Assembly: GCF_000143685.1 (NCBI RefSeq)
Contig: NC_014328.1
Span: 3,410,001 to 3,474,000, forward strand
Reading direction: 5' to 3'
Source: Clostridium ljungdahlii DSM 13528
Lineage (GTDB): Bacteria > Bacillota > Clostridia > Clostridiales > Clostridiaceae
DNA length: 64,000 bases
Shown here: one piece after another, positions 52,611 to 61,173 of the stretch
Position numbering within the stretch: the stretch's first letter is position 1
Layout of the letters: the number at the start of each line of letters is the position of its first letter
The notes under the pieces: model-generated
Told to the model about the DNA's origin: nothing
The model's input: only the letters and a program-made list of their open reading frames with translations
Databases searched by the model: none
Program-made: the position numbers and the translations under genes

Positions 52611-53276
52611 TTACTTTTTATCTTTTTTCTCATCATACTCCATTTTTTCAAGAAAATATTGTAACCAAATATAAGCTATTCCTTGATATGCAATAATAGA
52701 TTTAAATATTTGTTCAAAATAAGATAATTTAATAATTACAACTATGGATATTGTTCCCATAAAAGCAATCCAAAACGTCACTATTACTTTTGCTTTTGCT
52801 ATAGATACAATATCAAATGATACTAAATACATTATCCATAATATAGTAAATATTGTGCTTACAAAATAAAATAAATTAAGTGCATTTAACAGCTCAATTC
52901 TTATACCAAATACACCATAGATTAAATAATCTATAACCGCAGAAAGCAAAATAGTAATAATTGTAGAAAATATTACCACTCCATAAATATATCCATAAAA
53001 TGAATGATGTCTAAATAACTTTTCTGGTGTATCACTTCTTTTGTCTATATGTTTAAAAAAATAAAGTTTATCATTTTTAAAATAAAGCATTGCAATAAAT
53101 ATTAAAATATAGCAAGCAAAAAGGCCCCCTATAATTCTCTTAAACAAATAATTATTTGTATAATTGATTAAGAGAATTATTATTCCACCAATAAAAAATA
53201 TTTGAACAAAATGTTTATACATATAACTAATAATTTTGTATATATACATAAAAATATCATGAAATGTTTTTTTCAT
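52611..53276 (-). CDS. Polytopic membrane protein, third gene of the XRE-ImmA cassette
   Basis: 221 aa with six predicted helices (about 24-40, 46-66, 98-120, 130-152, 160-182, 190-212). No catalytic residues recognised. It begins 25 bp after the XRE-ImmA gene and is probably translated from the same mRNA. In such cassettes a membrane protein may be the effector; that is inference. Confidence 0.6.
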   Translation of the reverse strand: MKKTFHDIFMYIYKIISYMYKHFVQIFFIGGIIILLINYTNNYLFKRIIGGLFACYILIFIAMLYFKNDKLYFFKHIDKRSDTPEKLFRHHSFYGYIYGVVIFSTIITILLSAVIDYLIYGVFGIRIELLNALNLFYFVSTIFTILWIMYLVSFDIVSIAKAKVIVTFWIAFMGTISIVVIIKLSYFEQIFKSIIAYQGIAYIWLQYFLEKMEYDEKKDKK

Positions 53277-53301
53277 TTATGCTAAAGTCACACTCCAATT
53301 T

Positions 53302-54507
53302 TTATTTATAGCTAAATTGTTCAGTATTTTTTATCGACATTTTTATAACTTTGCTATCTATACTTTCATTAATTTTCAGTTTTCCTTTTTTTAATCCTAA
53401 TAGATTTTCAATTTCTTCTGGACTTAGCGTTAACCCCATATTAGACATTTCTGATAATATCCCTTTAATATCCAAAATATCATTATCTATTAAAATATCT
53501 ACTGCTCTATTCAAAACAGTTGGTTTGCTCATAATTAACGTATCATCTAGTGGTTCACGTTTTCTCCAACCTAGTTTACTCATTTTTTTCATTGCAACTT
53601 GATATGAACTGTTAGTAAGTATTTCTAAATGATTTGCTCTAACTAGCATCGCAGAAATTGAAGTCCTCCATTTTTTCTTTAACTGCTTGTAGTAATTCAA
53701 ATCCGTCGGATACATACTTGCATCTCTAGTAAATCCATTCTTAGGTAAAAGAAATGCTGATGCAAAAGCATGAGCTTCATTTTCCATATTTCTAATCTCT
53801 TCTCTAGTTAAATCTTCTATATCTAAAAATCCGTCATGCATTATTATGTGCCCAAGTTCATGTGCCAAACTAAACTGTCTTCTTACGGCTGAGTATTTAT
53901 CATTTCCTAATACTACTATAAAGCGCTTCACTCCATTTATATTCTGCTGCTGACTATATGCATCTATGGTATCAGTATTAGTATTCATAGAAGTAATTAT
54001 TATGCCATTTTTCTCAAGAAGGTATACCATATCCTTAATAGGTTCCTCACCTAGTTTCCAATAATCTCTAAGTCCCATAGCCATGTCTTCTATTTCCATA
54101 TCTTCTTCAAAATCAGGCAAATTTAGCTCAGGAAATTCTATATATTCATTCAAGAAGTTAAAAATCTTTCCTATGAATTTAGTTTTTTCTTTTTGAATAT
54201 TTTCTTCTTTTTTTGTCAGTTTGCTTAATGCCCTAAAATAGGTATTTCCTAACTGTATATTCACTTTATCTTTTTCATAAAAATATTCTCTTGGAAATTT
54301 AAGTTTATCTACAATTTTTATTAATGTTTCGAATAATGGAGTTGATTTGCCATTTTCAAATTGGGAAATAGCCTGCTTTGATACTCCTATATCCTCAGCT
54401 AGATCTTTTATAGTTTTCCCTCTATATTTTCTGGCAGACTTGAGCCTTTCTCCATTAAATTTTCTATTTATTTTTTTACCTACATCCTCTTTATTACCAT
54501 TTAACAT
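53302..54507 (-). CDS. XRE-ImmA/IrrE fusion regulator-protease
   Basis: 401 aa. Residues 14-75 are a Cro/CI-type HTH (LKSARKYRGKTIKDLAEDIG, SKQAISQFENGKSTPLFETL). Residues about 190-290 are an ImmA/IrrE metallopeptidase with LAHELGHIIMHDG (HExxH-type zinc site) and EAHAFASAFLLPKNGF as third-ligand region. A C-terminal domain (VLNRAVDILIDNDILDIKGIL) may sense a signal. These fusions cleave or relieve repressors or toxins. Middle gene of a three-gene unit. Confidence 0.85.
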   Translation of the reverse strand: MLNGNKEDVGKKINRKFNGERLKSARKYRGKTIKDLAEDIGVSKQAISQFENGKSTPLFETLIKIVDKLKFPREYFYEKDKVNIQLGNTYFRALSKLTKKEENIQKEKTKFIGKIFNFLNEYIEFPELNLPDFEEDMEIEDMAMGLRDYWKLGEEPIKDMVYLLEKNGIIITSMNTNTDTIDAYSQQQNINGVKRFIVVLGNDKYSAVRRQFSLAHELGHIIMHDGFLDIEDLTREEIRNMENEAHAFASAFLLPKNGFTRDASMYPTDLNYYKQLKKKWRTSISAMLVRANHLEILTNSSYQVAMKKMSKLGWRKREPLDDTLIMSKPTVLNRAVDILIDNDILDIKGILSEMSNMGLTLSPEEIENLLGLKKGKLKINESIDSKVIKMSIKNTEQFSYK

Positions 54508-54533
54508 TTTTCATGCTAGCCTCCTAAATGCAA

Positions 54534-55307
54534 CTAATTTTTACCCTTTTTATTATTTTTACCTTTTTCATCAACAATACCATCTTTCTTCTCATCCTTT
54601 GATTTTCTTTTTCTAATTTTCAAATCAATTGGTGGCAATTTATCTTCATTATTTTCAATAATACCTTCAGTATCAATAATTTCTTCAATTGTAGGTGCAA
54701 TAAACTCATTCCAATTACATGATTTTTTAATTTCAAGATTATAACTTGCTATATTTCCGGATATAGAAGTGAGTCTATTATTATTTTCTTCAAATAACAC
54801 ATTTACGCATAAATTAGCATCTCTTTGTATTTCACCTATCATATCATCTAATTGTTTATTTATATAACTGTACAAACTAGACAAGGTTATATTCTTTTCT
54901 AGAAACGATCCTTGAACAGCTATCGGTTCCTTAGGATATATATTTCTTAAATTTATTGAATTAAACATTCTTGCATAATGATTTAATTCCTTATTTTTAT
55001 TTATATTTAAAAATGTACTCTTTCTAAATATTATATAGACAGTTTTTGAATTTATATCAAAAAGTGCTACAAAACTCCATAGAGGGCCTCTATTTACTAT
55101 ATAACATTTAAATCCAGTATTTTTAAAATTTTGTTCTACATCATCAAATAAATAGTTCCATCTATCTTGATATCTTCCATTATTAGTTTTAAATCCTCTA
55201 TTTAATAAATGTTCATGTAACTGGCCTCTTGAATCATTAATAGCCTTTATAATTAGCTTTATATATTTCTCATCCAATAACTTTTCTGGAATATTAACAT
55301 TTAACAT
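54534..55307 (-). CDS. First gene of the cassette, DUF5986-like
   Basis: 257 aa, soluble. Begins NIPEKLLDEKYIKLIIKAIN, then GRYQDRWNYLFDDVEQNF and FKCYIVNRGPLWSFVALFD, with a strongly basic, low-complexity tail (RKRKSKDEKKDG, KGKNNKKGKN). I associate this pattern with DUF5986 proteins found next to XRE-ImmA genes, but cannot verify it. Follows a sigma-A promoter at 55339-55366. Confidence 0.55.
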   Translation of the reverse strand: MLNVNIPEKLLDEKYIKLIIKAINDSRGQLHEHLLNRGFKTNNGRYQDRWNYLFDDVEQNFKNTGFKCYIVNRGPLWSFVALFDINSKTVYIIFRKSTFLNINKNKELNHYARMFNSINLRNIYPKEPIAVQGSFLEKNITLSSLYSYINKQLDDMIGEIQRDANLCVNVLFEENNNRLTSISGNIASYNLEIKKSCNWNEFIAPTIEEIIDTEGIIENNEDKLPPIDLKIRKRKSKDEKKDGIVDEKGKNNKKGKN

Positions 55308-55338
55308 ATTAACTCACTCTCCTAGAAAATATATAGTA

Positions 55339-55366
55339 ATCATACCATATATTTAAAATTAGTCAA
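55339..55366 (-). promoter_or_regulatory. Promoter of the XRE-ImmA cassette
   Basis: Minus-strand TTGACT (361-366), 16-nt spacer, TATGAT (339-344). It lies about 30 bp before the first gene's ATG, whose ribosome site is TAGGAGAGTGAG. Confidence 0.65.
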
Positions 55367-55402
55367 GTAAACCAATGCAAATTGATTAATAATTAAAGTT
55401 GT

Positions 55403-55939
55403 CTATTGGTGAGCATATACATCTGCCCATTGAGCTATATTTTTCAAAATCTCTCTACGCCTCCTGTAACCTGTACTTCTAACTCCTCCGTACATTTTAT
55501 TGGCTATCCAATCAACACTTTTATTTAACTTGTATTTATAAATAATAAAGTCCATCATTTCTTTTGACATTGGAGGGATCGTCAGCACTTTTTTCAACCC
55601 ATCTGTATTTCTCTTTAATTGCCTTATTCTTTTCTTGTTCCCACGGATCTTTCTTTCAACATATTCAAGTTCATCCTCAAGCTTTTCAATTTCTCTTATT
55701 ATTCCTTTCTCTGCTACACTTTCCCCTGTAGAACTTGTCTGAACTCTTTCATCAAAACTAGGACTCATATGCATATCCGGAACAACACTTACATTACAGT
55801 GTTTTATATCCAATTTAATACTTTCTTCTTGATCCTCAAGGCCCTTACATTCGATTTCAAGAATGCTTATCTCATTCAAATCTCTAAAATATCCATACAA
55901 CTTTCCTTCTACATTTTTAAATGTTTCTTTGCCCAACAC
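55403..55939 (-). CDS. Late transcription regulator, ArpU/RinA-like
   Basis: 178 aa. N-terminal and middle coiled coil (REIEKLEDELEYVERKIRGN), then a sigma-70 region-4-like HTH: MMDFIIYKYKLNKSVDWIAN and GYRRRREILKNIAQW. Located at the end of the early genes, where such regulators switch on packaging and morphogenesis genes. Start codon with GGAGGGAACGCA. Confidence 0.7.
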   Translation of the reverse strand: MLGKETFKNVEGKLYGYFRDLNEISILEIECKGLEDQEESIKLDIKHCNVSVVPDMHMSPSFDERVQTSSTGESVAEKGIIREIEKLEDELEYVERKIRGNKKRIRQLKRNTDGLKKVLTIPPMSKEMMDFIIYKYKLNKSVDWIANKMYGGVRSTGYRRRREILKNIAQWADVYAHQ

Positions 55940-55963
55940 TGCGTTCCCTCCTCAAAACATTTA

Positions 55964-56068
55964 TTACTTACATTTAGTTTTAAATACATGTACACCCACA
56001 ACTATTATTCCTACAAATGCCACCATGGATGCAATGTATAAACCTGCAAATTCCATTAACACTTTCAC
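55964..56068 (-). CDS. 34-aa single-helix membrane peptide
   Basis: Started at GTG 56068, because AAGGAG lies 7 nt upstream. The peptide is one helix, GLYIASMVAFVGIIVVGVHVF, and ends KTKCK. The frame extends upstream to 56212, but that part overlaps the 47-aa gene and lacks a site. Function unknown. Confidence 0.5.
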   Translation of the reverse strand: MKVLMEFAGLYIASMVAFVGIIVVGVHVFKTKCK

Positions 56069-56186
56069 AGCACCACTCCTTAACCTCATGTATAAATAAT
56101 TCAATTCTGCACATACTATTATTATGTAAAACATCAGTAGCCTTCTTTGATTAATTTTTTTGCCAGGGATATCAAATCCCTGGTTT

Positions 56187-56330
56187 TTATTTTTCTTTAA
56201 TTCTCTTTTCAATGTCAGCTTTTTCAGCCTGTAACTTAGCTACTTTCTTAAAATCTCTTTCTATTTCCGCATCCTGAATATCTCTATTTATCTGTGCTAA
56301 TTTTTGCCTGTAAAACTCAGTCATTATCAT
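56187..56330 (-). CDS. Small helical phage protein, 47 aa
   Basis: ATG 56330 follows AAAGGGAGATGGAAAT. The protein is one long amphipathic, charged helix (EFYRQKLAQINRDIQDAEIE), ending DIEKRIKEK. Typical of small early phage proteins; function unknown. Confidence 0.6.
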   Translation of the reverse strand: MIMTEFYRQKLAQINRDIQDAEIERDFKKVAKLQAEKADIEKRIKEK

Positions 56331-56372
56331 ATTTCCATCTCCCTTTGATACATAAAAATACCGTATTGCGTA

Positions 56373-56474
56373 TTAAATTTCTTTAACATAAACCTGGCCA
56401 TCTTTTGCTGTGTGAAAGATATTTTTTTCGGTTGTCATTAAATAAGAAACTCCAGGTGTGACTAAAACCTTCAT
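56373..56474 (-). CDS. Possible 33-aa phage peptide
   Basis: ATG 56474 opens MKVLVTPGVSYLMTTEKNIF and ends GQVYVKEI, a sensible beta-rich sequence. The ribosome site (ACAGGA) is weak and close. It faces away from the XRE gene across the operator region, like a divergent early gene. Confidence 0.4.
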   Translation of the reverse strand: MKVLVTPGVSYLMTTEKNIFHTAKDGQVYVKEI

Positions 56475-56520
56475 TCCTGTAACTATTGTATTGTGTCATA
56501 AAATAAAACAAATTGTAAAC

Positions 56521-56578
56521 AAGTGTACTTGTCATATTGCAAAGTAAACTTGACATAACCATTTGTATATGATACCAT
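56521..56578 (+). promoter_or_regulatory. XRE gene promoter with two operator-like repeats
   Basis: TTGACA (550-555), 17-nt spacer, TACCAT (573-578). The block AAGTGTACTTGTCATA (521-536) recurs as AAGTAAACTTGACATA (542-557), the second covering the -35. The first contains the inverted repeat ACAAGT-GT-ACTTGT. This suggests autorepression by the XRE protein. Confidence 0.6.
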
Positions 56579-56599
56579 TCAATTACTGGAGGTGTTTTC

Positions 56600-56815
56600 T
56601 TGGATGATAAAACTAATTTAAATAATCGATTAAAAGTTGCACGTGCTGAACTTAACATTTCGCAACAACAACTTGCAACTATGGCAGGCGTAAGCCGTCA
56701 AACAATAAGTTCTATAGAAACTGGTCAATACTGTCCAACTGCTAAATTAGCATTAATCCTTGCAAAATGTTTACAAAAAAAGTTTGAAGATTTATTTTAT
56801 TTGGAGGAGGAATAA
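56600..56815 (+). CDS. XRE-family regulator
   Basis: 71 aa, TTG start with GGAGGTG 5 nt upstream. Single Cro/CI HTH: LNNRLKVARAELNISQQQLA, then MAGVSRQTISSIETGQYCPT and CLQKKFEDLFYLEEE. Plus strand against the phage's main direction; with the next gene it forms a two-gene unit. Probably represses its own promoter and the divergent early genes. Confidence 0.88.
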   Translation: MDDKTNLNNRLKVARAELNISQQQLATMAGVSRQTISSIETGQYCPTAKLALILAKCLQKKFEDLFYLEEE

Positions 56816-56817
56816 AA

Positions 56818-57159
56818 ATGTTTAGAAAAAACAACAAACAAGGTAAAAATACTTCTATTTACGGCATTATAGACGAAAGAACAAAAAGTGTTGTGTATCA
56901 AGGAGATGCTTACGCTTGTAGATTTATGATGTTTGCAACCCTCTTAGATATATTTATAAGAGGATTGAACCTAAGCAATTCACTTATAGAATCAAACTTT
57001 GACCTAATATTAATTGTGATAATTGGAGGTTTAATATCAACAGCTTATCAAATTAAAAATAAGGTTATTTCTTATCATTCTTCTGCTCGTAGTTTTATTG
57101 TTATTGCAGTGTTTACAGCATTTATTGCATTCTTAATAACATTTTTCTATGCAAAATAA
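56818..57159 (+). CDS. Membrane protein paired with the XRE regulator
   Basis: 113 aa, three predicted helices (about 36-52, 62-80, 91-111). N-terminal soluble part NTSIYGIIDERTKSVVYQG. Starts 2 bp after the regulator's stop. Pairs of small XRE regulator and membrane protein are common in Firmicutes; the membrane partner's role is unknown. Confidence 0.65.
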   Translation: MFRKNNKQGKNTSIYGIIDERTKSVVYQGDAYACRFMMFATLLDIFIRGLNLSNSLIESNFDLILIVIIGGLISTAYQIKNKVISYHSSARSFIVIAVFTAFIAFLITFFYAK

Positions 57160-57248
57160 TCATTGTTTTTATGACTGTGTTTACTAAATATAGAATCTTC
57201 ACAACCTTTTTCAAATTAAATCTTAAATCACTGCAAAGGTAAAGTATT

Positions 57249-57286
57249 AATAACTCTAAAATAATATTTAGGGTTATTATTTTTTA
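57249..57286 (+). terminator. Terminator of the XRE/membrane pair
   Basis: AATAACTCTAAA (249-260) pairs with TTTAGGGTTATT (267-278), then ATTTTTTATAAT. Confidence 0.8.
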
Positions 57287-57289
57287 TAA

Positions 57290-57608
57290 TAATTGTCTTT
57301 GAGTAAACTCTGTTGAAAGTATTAACTAGACTTCATATTATAATGTTAGTTAATTTTATCCCCTCTAACACTAGATTAATTTCCTTATATAGCACATTTT
57401 CAAAGATAACTGTTCATACTTTAAATTTAAATGGTCATATCTTATTTTTTTCAACAGCTGCACCTCTGGTGCACCTACTATTTGATTTACGAATAAAAAA
57501 AGCACTATAAAATTCAAACTTGAATAATACAGTGTTTTATAAAATATTACATTTCTTAATAATTATAAAAAGCAAGATAGATGGTGTGAATTTTAAATTA
57601 TAAAACTC
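57290..57608. other. Intergenic stretch, no convincing gene
   Basis: A 65-codon plus-strand frame (57313-57510) exists, but has no ribosome site and a composition like random AT-rich DNA. The minus strand holds only short frames. Nothing else recognised. Confidence 0.5.
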
Positions 57609-57611
57609 AGT

Positions 57612-58304
57612 TTACTTGCAACGTTCGTTTAATATTTGTTTTAATTCTGGTTGTTTAGCATAATATTCATAGTTTATACAAATACCATCCTTAGATCCTC
57701 CATTGGTAATTTCAATATTATTATTATTATTTTTTGTATATACCTCTATTGCAGACATAGGTGATGGCCATGAATGTAAAGCAGCTGCATAATCAAAATA
57801 ATCATATACTTTTATACTATTTAATAATTCTATAATCTTTACTTGCTCATCTTTAGGTATATCCTTTTCTCCACTTTTCCCATATAATATTACTTTGTCA
57901 ACATTACTCTCCTCAATAGGTAAACTTGGCACTCCAAAATGTAAAACTTGTTGTTTTTTTAATTTTTTATCGCTTAATGAATGTATATTGCTTCCTAAAT
58001 ATAAGGTATAAGCTCCAGGTGTATATCCATCATATGGATGAGCAATTAAAATACTTTTGCCATCGTCACACAAGCTAATGTTTAAATTTAATGAATTACC
58101 ACTTATGTCTTTTATTGCTATTGCATTTTTAGTTAAATCATCTAAACAGATATTATCTGAGAACTTTACAATCCAATCTTTGTTTTTATCTACTACTCTG
58201 TTATCTGTAATTTGTAATGCATACACTTTACTACCCATAATAACAAATACAAATGTTATTATAATTAAAATTAATTTACTTGATTGTTTTTCTATTTTTT
58301 TCAT
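57612..58304 (-). CDS. Secreted protein with SbsA-type Ig-like domain
   Basis: 230 aa. Signal peptide about 1-29 (LILIIITFVFVIMGSKVYA). Residues about 35-115 are a Big_5/SbsA Ig-like domain: KDWIVKFSDNICLDDLTKNA, then YTPGAYTLYLGSNIHSL. The C-terminal half has CINYEYYAKQPELKQIL. Another exported cargo protein in the prophage; ATG follows GGGAGGGTATATCAA. Ligand unknown. Confidence 0.7.
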   Translation of the reverse strand: MKKIEKQSSKLILIIITFVFVIMGSKVYALQITDNRVVDKNKDWIVKFSDNICLDDLTKNAIAIKDISGNSLNLNISLCDDGKSILIAHPYDGYTPGAYTLYLGSNIHSLSDKKLKKQQVLHFGVPSLPIEESNVDKVILYGKSGEKDIPKDEQVKIIELLNSIKVYDYFDYAAALHSWPSPMSAIEVYTKNNNNNIEITNGGSKDGICINYEYYAKQPELKQILNERCK

Positions 58305-58361
58305 TTGATATACCCTCCCATAAAGAAAACTTTAATTCATAATAAACTATGTTTTAACTTT

Positions 58362-58390
58362 ATGATAATTATAATATGCTTATATGTCAA
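58362..58390 (-). promoter_or_regulatory. Promoter of the secreted Ig-like protein
   Basis: Minus-strand TTGACA (385-390), 17-nt spacer, TATCAT (362-367), about 58 bp before the ATG. A near-consensus sigma-A site, so the gene may be expressed in the lysogen independently of the early operon. Confidence 0.7.
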
Positions 58391-58553
58391 ATATTGCATA
58401 CTTTTTTAATAAACGTAAAATAGTATTATTCTATAAATTTACTGCATTATTCAATTTTCAAAGAACATTTATATATTTAGATTTATTGATTAATTCATCT
58501 AAATATCATTTTGCGCATTAATTCAAACGTATTTCACCATTTACTTTCGTAAT

Positions 58554-59195
58554 TCATTCTCCTTCTGCCCTTCTATGGTCAAACATACTAATCTGCTTAT
58601 CTGCTTTTTTAAGCATCTTAAAATCATCCTCGTTAAACCCATCAAGTATATTAGGTATCGGACTCATTGTGGTCTCCCATCCATATCCTAATGTTCCTAT
58701 TACTTCTTTCCACCCTACTACATCCGGAGTATTAAGTTTATTTCCATCTATCTGTCTTAAGCAACTGTAAATTAAAGCAATTACCTGTTCTTCAGAAATT
58801 CTTTCCATCCAAAACTCTCTACTCTCGATTATAAATTCATAGCCTGTAATAAGAGTTAATTGTTTTGGAGCTTTCCGGATCCACATTACTTCATCACTTC
58901 GTTTTACTTCATCTCCAACATAGTCCGTATCCTCAACAAATAAGATTTTATTTACATTCACATTTGTAAACTCAGGAACCTTCTCTTTAAACTTATCTTT
59001 TATCTTCTGAGCTAAAGGGGTATAAAACTCATTCTTTATCCAATGCTTAAGATCATACTTGCCATTATTTAATTTTCTTATCTTTTGTATCTGGCCGTTT
59101 CCAGTGGCTTGAACATACTGCAGATTATATCCGATACAATCTATTTCCTTTACTGTTGCATTGGTCTTATCATCAATAATTTTTATTCTAGGCAT
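58554..59195 (-). CDS. Phage metallopeptidase-like protein lacking the zinc motif
   Basis: 213 aa from ATG 59195 (AAGGGAGAGTAAGAAAA in front). The middle matches the putative phage metallopeptidase domain: LTLITGYEFIIESREFWMER then EEQVIALIYSCLRQIDG. Where family members have an HExxH helix, this protein has YSCLRQI, so both zinc His and the catalytic Glu are gone. Probably a non-catalytic relative. Overlaps the DUF1064 gene end by 8 bp. Confidence 0.65.
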   Translation of the reverse strand: MPRIKIIDDKTNATVKEIDCIGYNLQYVQATGNGQIQKIRKLNNGKYDLKHWIKNEFYTPLAQKIKDKFKEKVPEFTNVNVNKILFVEDTDYVGDEVKRSDEVMWIRKAPKQLTLITGYEFIIESREFWMERISEEQVIALIYSCLRQIDGNKLNTPDVVGWKEVIGTLGYGWETTMSPIPNILDGFNEDDFKMLKKADKQISMFDHRRAEGE

Positions 59196-59613
59196 TTTTC
59201 TTACTCTCCCTTCTCTTTTTCTTGAGTTCCTTAAAATCAATCCATCCACTTTCACTATATTTCAAACTTCTTGAAATCCACCTAAAATCCATATCAGGAT
59301 GAAGATGTTTAAGCATCTTGAATTTAAGCTCCCCCTGTGGTGTACTGTCTCCTTTAACATCAACATATATCTCCGTACCATCTATGTTATAGATTAAAAA
59401 ATCTAACGTATATGTTGCCGGCCTTTCTTTTTCACCCTTGTATACAAAAGCTGGTATCAGAGTAAACTTAGGCTGCAACTCAAAATTCTCTATTAACCCT
59501 TTCGCCTTAAGCTTTTTCAAATACTCATAATATCTGGCTTCATCTTTTGAATCAAACCTGATCCCATCTACAGTTATTTTTCTGGCATTATATTTGCTTT
59601 TCATGATTTTCAC
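59188..59613 (-). CDS. DUF1064 (YqaN-type) nuclease-like protein
   Basis: 141 aa. YNARKITVDGIRFDSKDEAR and YEYLKKLKAKGLIENFELQP open the domain; then YTLDFLIYNIDGTEIYVDVK gives a PD-(D/E)xK-like core (D..EIYVDVKG). The family is common in phage replication modules, perhaps resolving DNA structures. Catalysis is inferred from fold. Confidence 0.82.
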   Translation of the reverse strand: MKIMKSKYNARKITVDGIRFDSKDEARYYEYLKKLKAKGLIENFELQPKFTLIPAFVYKGEKERPATYTLDFLIYNIDGTEIYVDVKGDSTPQGELKFKMLKHLHPDMDFRWISRSLKYSESGWIDFKELKKKRRESKKNA

Positions 59614-59750
59614 CTACTTTGATAGTATTCTAAAACTCACATACACTATGTTTTAATCGATTCTAATTTCAAAGAATATATTTATACTGTTTGTACACTT
59701 ATCTCTAAAATTTGCCCTATTTTCGATTAAATTCTGCTGTTATTTATGGA

Positions 59751-60176
59751 TCATATTACCTGCACATCTCCAACACAGAAATCAATATACTTAAAACTTT
59801 CTCTGCTATTTTCTCTTTGTACTACCACAAGCCATTCTGTTTTATCTGCAACAGTGCCCCTCACAGTTCTATATTTATTGCACCCTATGTTTATATAAGC
59901 TCCATGAGTAAATCTTATTTTTAACTTTATCTTTTGGCCCATTTTAAATAACTTAGCCATCTTTCTAACATTTTCAATAGAACAATATTGGCTTCTTACC
60001 TCTGCTGACGATTTACGTGATTTCACCAAATCCATTTCGTATCCAATCATGTTTACAAGCGTTGGACTGCAGCCTAATTTAGCTGCAATATCTTTTTGTC
60101 TCATGATACCCCAGTTAGCTTTCACAAAATCATTTCTTGCTTTTGTCCTTTCAAACAACACTGGTATTACTATCAC
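59751..60176 (-). CDS. Small phage protein with N-terminal HTH
   Basis: 141 aa. Residues 15-55 look like an HTH (RQKDIAAKLGCSPTLVNMIG). The second half is a beta barrel-like region, KMGQKIKLKIRFTHGAYINI and VRGTVADKTEWLVVVQRENS. Early-gene position. No family named. Confidence 0.6.
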   Translation of the reverse strand: MIVIPVLFERTKARNDFVKANWGIMRQKDIAAKLGCSPTLVNMIGYEMDLVKSRKSSAEVRSQYCSIENVRKMAKLFKMGQKIKLKIRFTHGAYINIGCNKYRTVRGTVADKTEWLVVVQRENSRESFKYIDFCVGDVQVI

Positions 60177-60204
60177 CCCCTATGAAATTCTTAAGTTTCA
60201 CTTT

Positions 60205-61161
60205 TTAACCATCCTCCCAACCTAGAAGTTTTTTCTCAATGTCTTTTATTTCCTGACTGCTGTAACCGCGACCTTTAAAGTTAAATGTGCTTTTTTTACT
60301 TGAATTGTCATATCTTTTTTCAAGTTTCTGTTTCCTGCTATATTTAAAACTTTTCTTATCAGCAATAACCGCTTTAACAGTTTTTAGCTGATTATTCAGC
60401 CATCTATTCAATACCTTTTTAACGTATCTAATATCCCTTACGTTAGCTTCTACTGCTTCCTGTAATGCTAATTTAATTGCTGCAGGCTCCATACCATCTT
60501 TCACATAACTCTCTAAAACCTCAGTTTCAAAAGGCGTTATAAGATGACCAAAATTATTATTAAAAAATTCCATGTAATCAGAGTTATCCACATTATGCAC
60601 ATTATCCACAGGTACATTTTCTATAGTAGTAGGAGTAGTAGTAGTATTATCTATATCTACTTCTCCTTCTATATCTATACCGTTAGGTAACGTTACATTT
60701 ACGTTATCTTTTTTTTCTGTAACATTATCTTCGTTTTTATTTTCTTCATTTTCATTTTTGCCTTCTTCTAATTCTTTCTTTTTAGCTCTATGTTTTGCTA
60801 CTCTTTTTCTAGTCTGTTCTCTAACCTTATCCATACCCTCAACATTTTGATGCTTCTCCCAGTTAGTTATTTTCAAATCATCATTTTCAGACCTTTGAAT
60901 CATTCCAAATTTTTTCAAAGTATCTAAGGCAAGCCTTACAGAATTAAGAGGTCTGTTAAATATTGTTGAAAGCATTTCATCAGTATATGGAACATCCTCT
61001 GAAAGAAATATATATCCTCCTGCATTTGTTTTTCCTGCCTGTACTAAAAGGCGCATCCAGATATAAAATATAGTGTCCCTCTCAGGCATTGCGTCTATTA
61101 ATTTAATTTTTTCATCATCAAACATATTTGTTGTTATCTTAATCCACTTAATTTCTGCCAT
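60205..61161 (-). CDS. Phage replisome organizer / DnaD-like protein
   Basis: 318 aa from ATG 61161 (AAGGAGG, 7 nt). N-terminal replisome-organizer winged helix: WIKITTNMFDDEKIKLIDAM, FYIWMRLLVQAGKTNAGGYI. A long charged, Asn-rich linker follows, then a DnaD_2 domain (YMEFFNNNFGHLITPFETEV, DIRYVKKVLNRWLNNQLKTV). Binds the phage origin and recruits the host helicase loader. No DnaC-like gene is in the window. Confidence 0.85.
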   Translation of the reverse strand: MAEIKWIKITTNMFDDEKIKLIDAMPERDTIFYIWMRLLVQAGKTNAGGYIFLSEDVPYTDEMLSTIFNRPLNSVRLALDTLKKFGMIQRSENDDLKITNWEKHQNVEGMDKVREQTRKRVAKHRAKKKELEEGKNENEENKNEDNVTEKKDNVNVTLPNGIDIEGEVDIDNTTTTPTTIENVPVDNVHNVDNSDYMEFFNNNFGHLITPFETEVLESYVKDGMEPAAIKLALQEAVEANVRDIRYVKKVLNRWLNNQLKTVKAVIADKKSFKYSRKQKLEKRYDNSSKKSTFNFKGRGYSSQEIKDIEKKLLGWEDG

Positions 61162-61173
61162 GCTCATGCCTCC

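Noticed and set aside
55619..56099. Plus-strand frames of 140 and 78 codons
   Set aside because: Antisense to the late regulator and small membrane peptide, which have proper ribosome sites.
56383..56658. Minus-strand frame of 91 codons
   Set aside because: Overlaps the XRE gene and its operators; the alternative 33-aa frame fits the DNA layout better.
57313..57510. Plus-strand frame of 65 codons after the XRE pair
   Set aside because: Lies beyond a strong terminator, lacks a ribosome site and looks like random AT-rich sequence.
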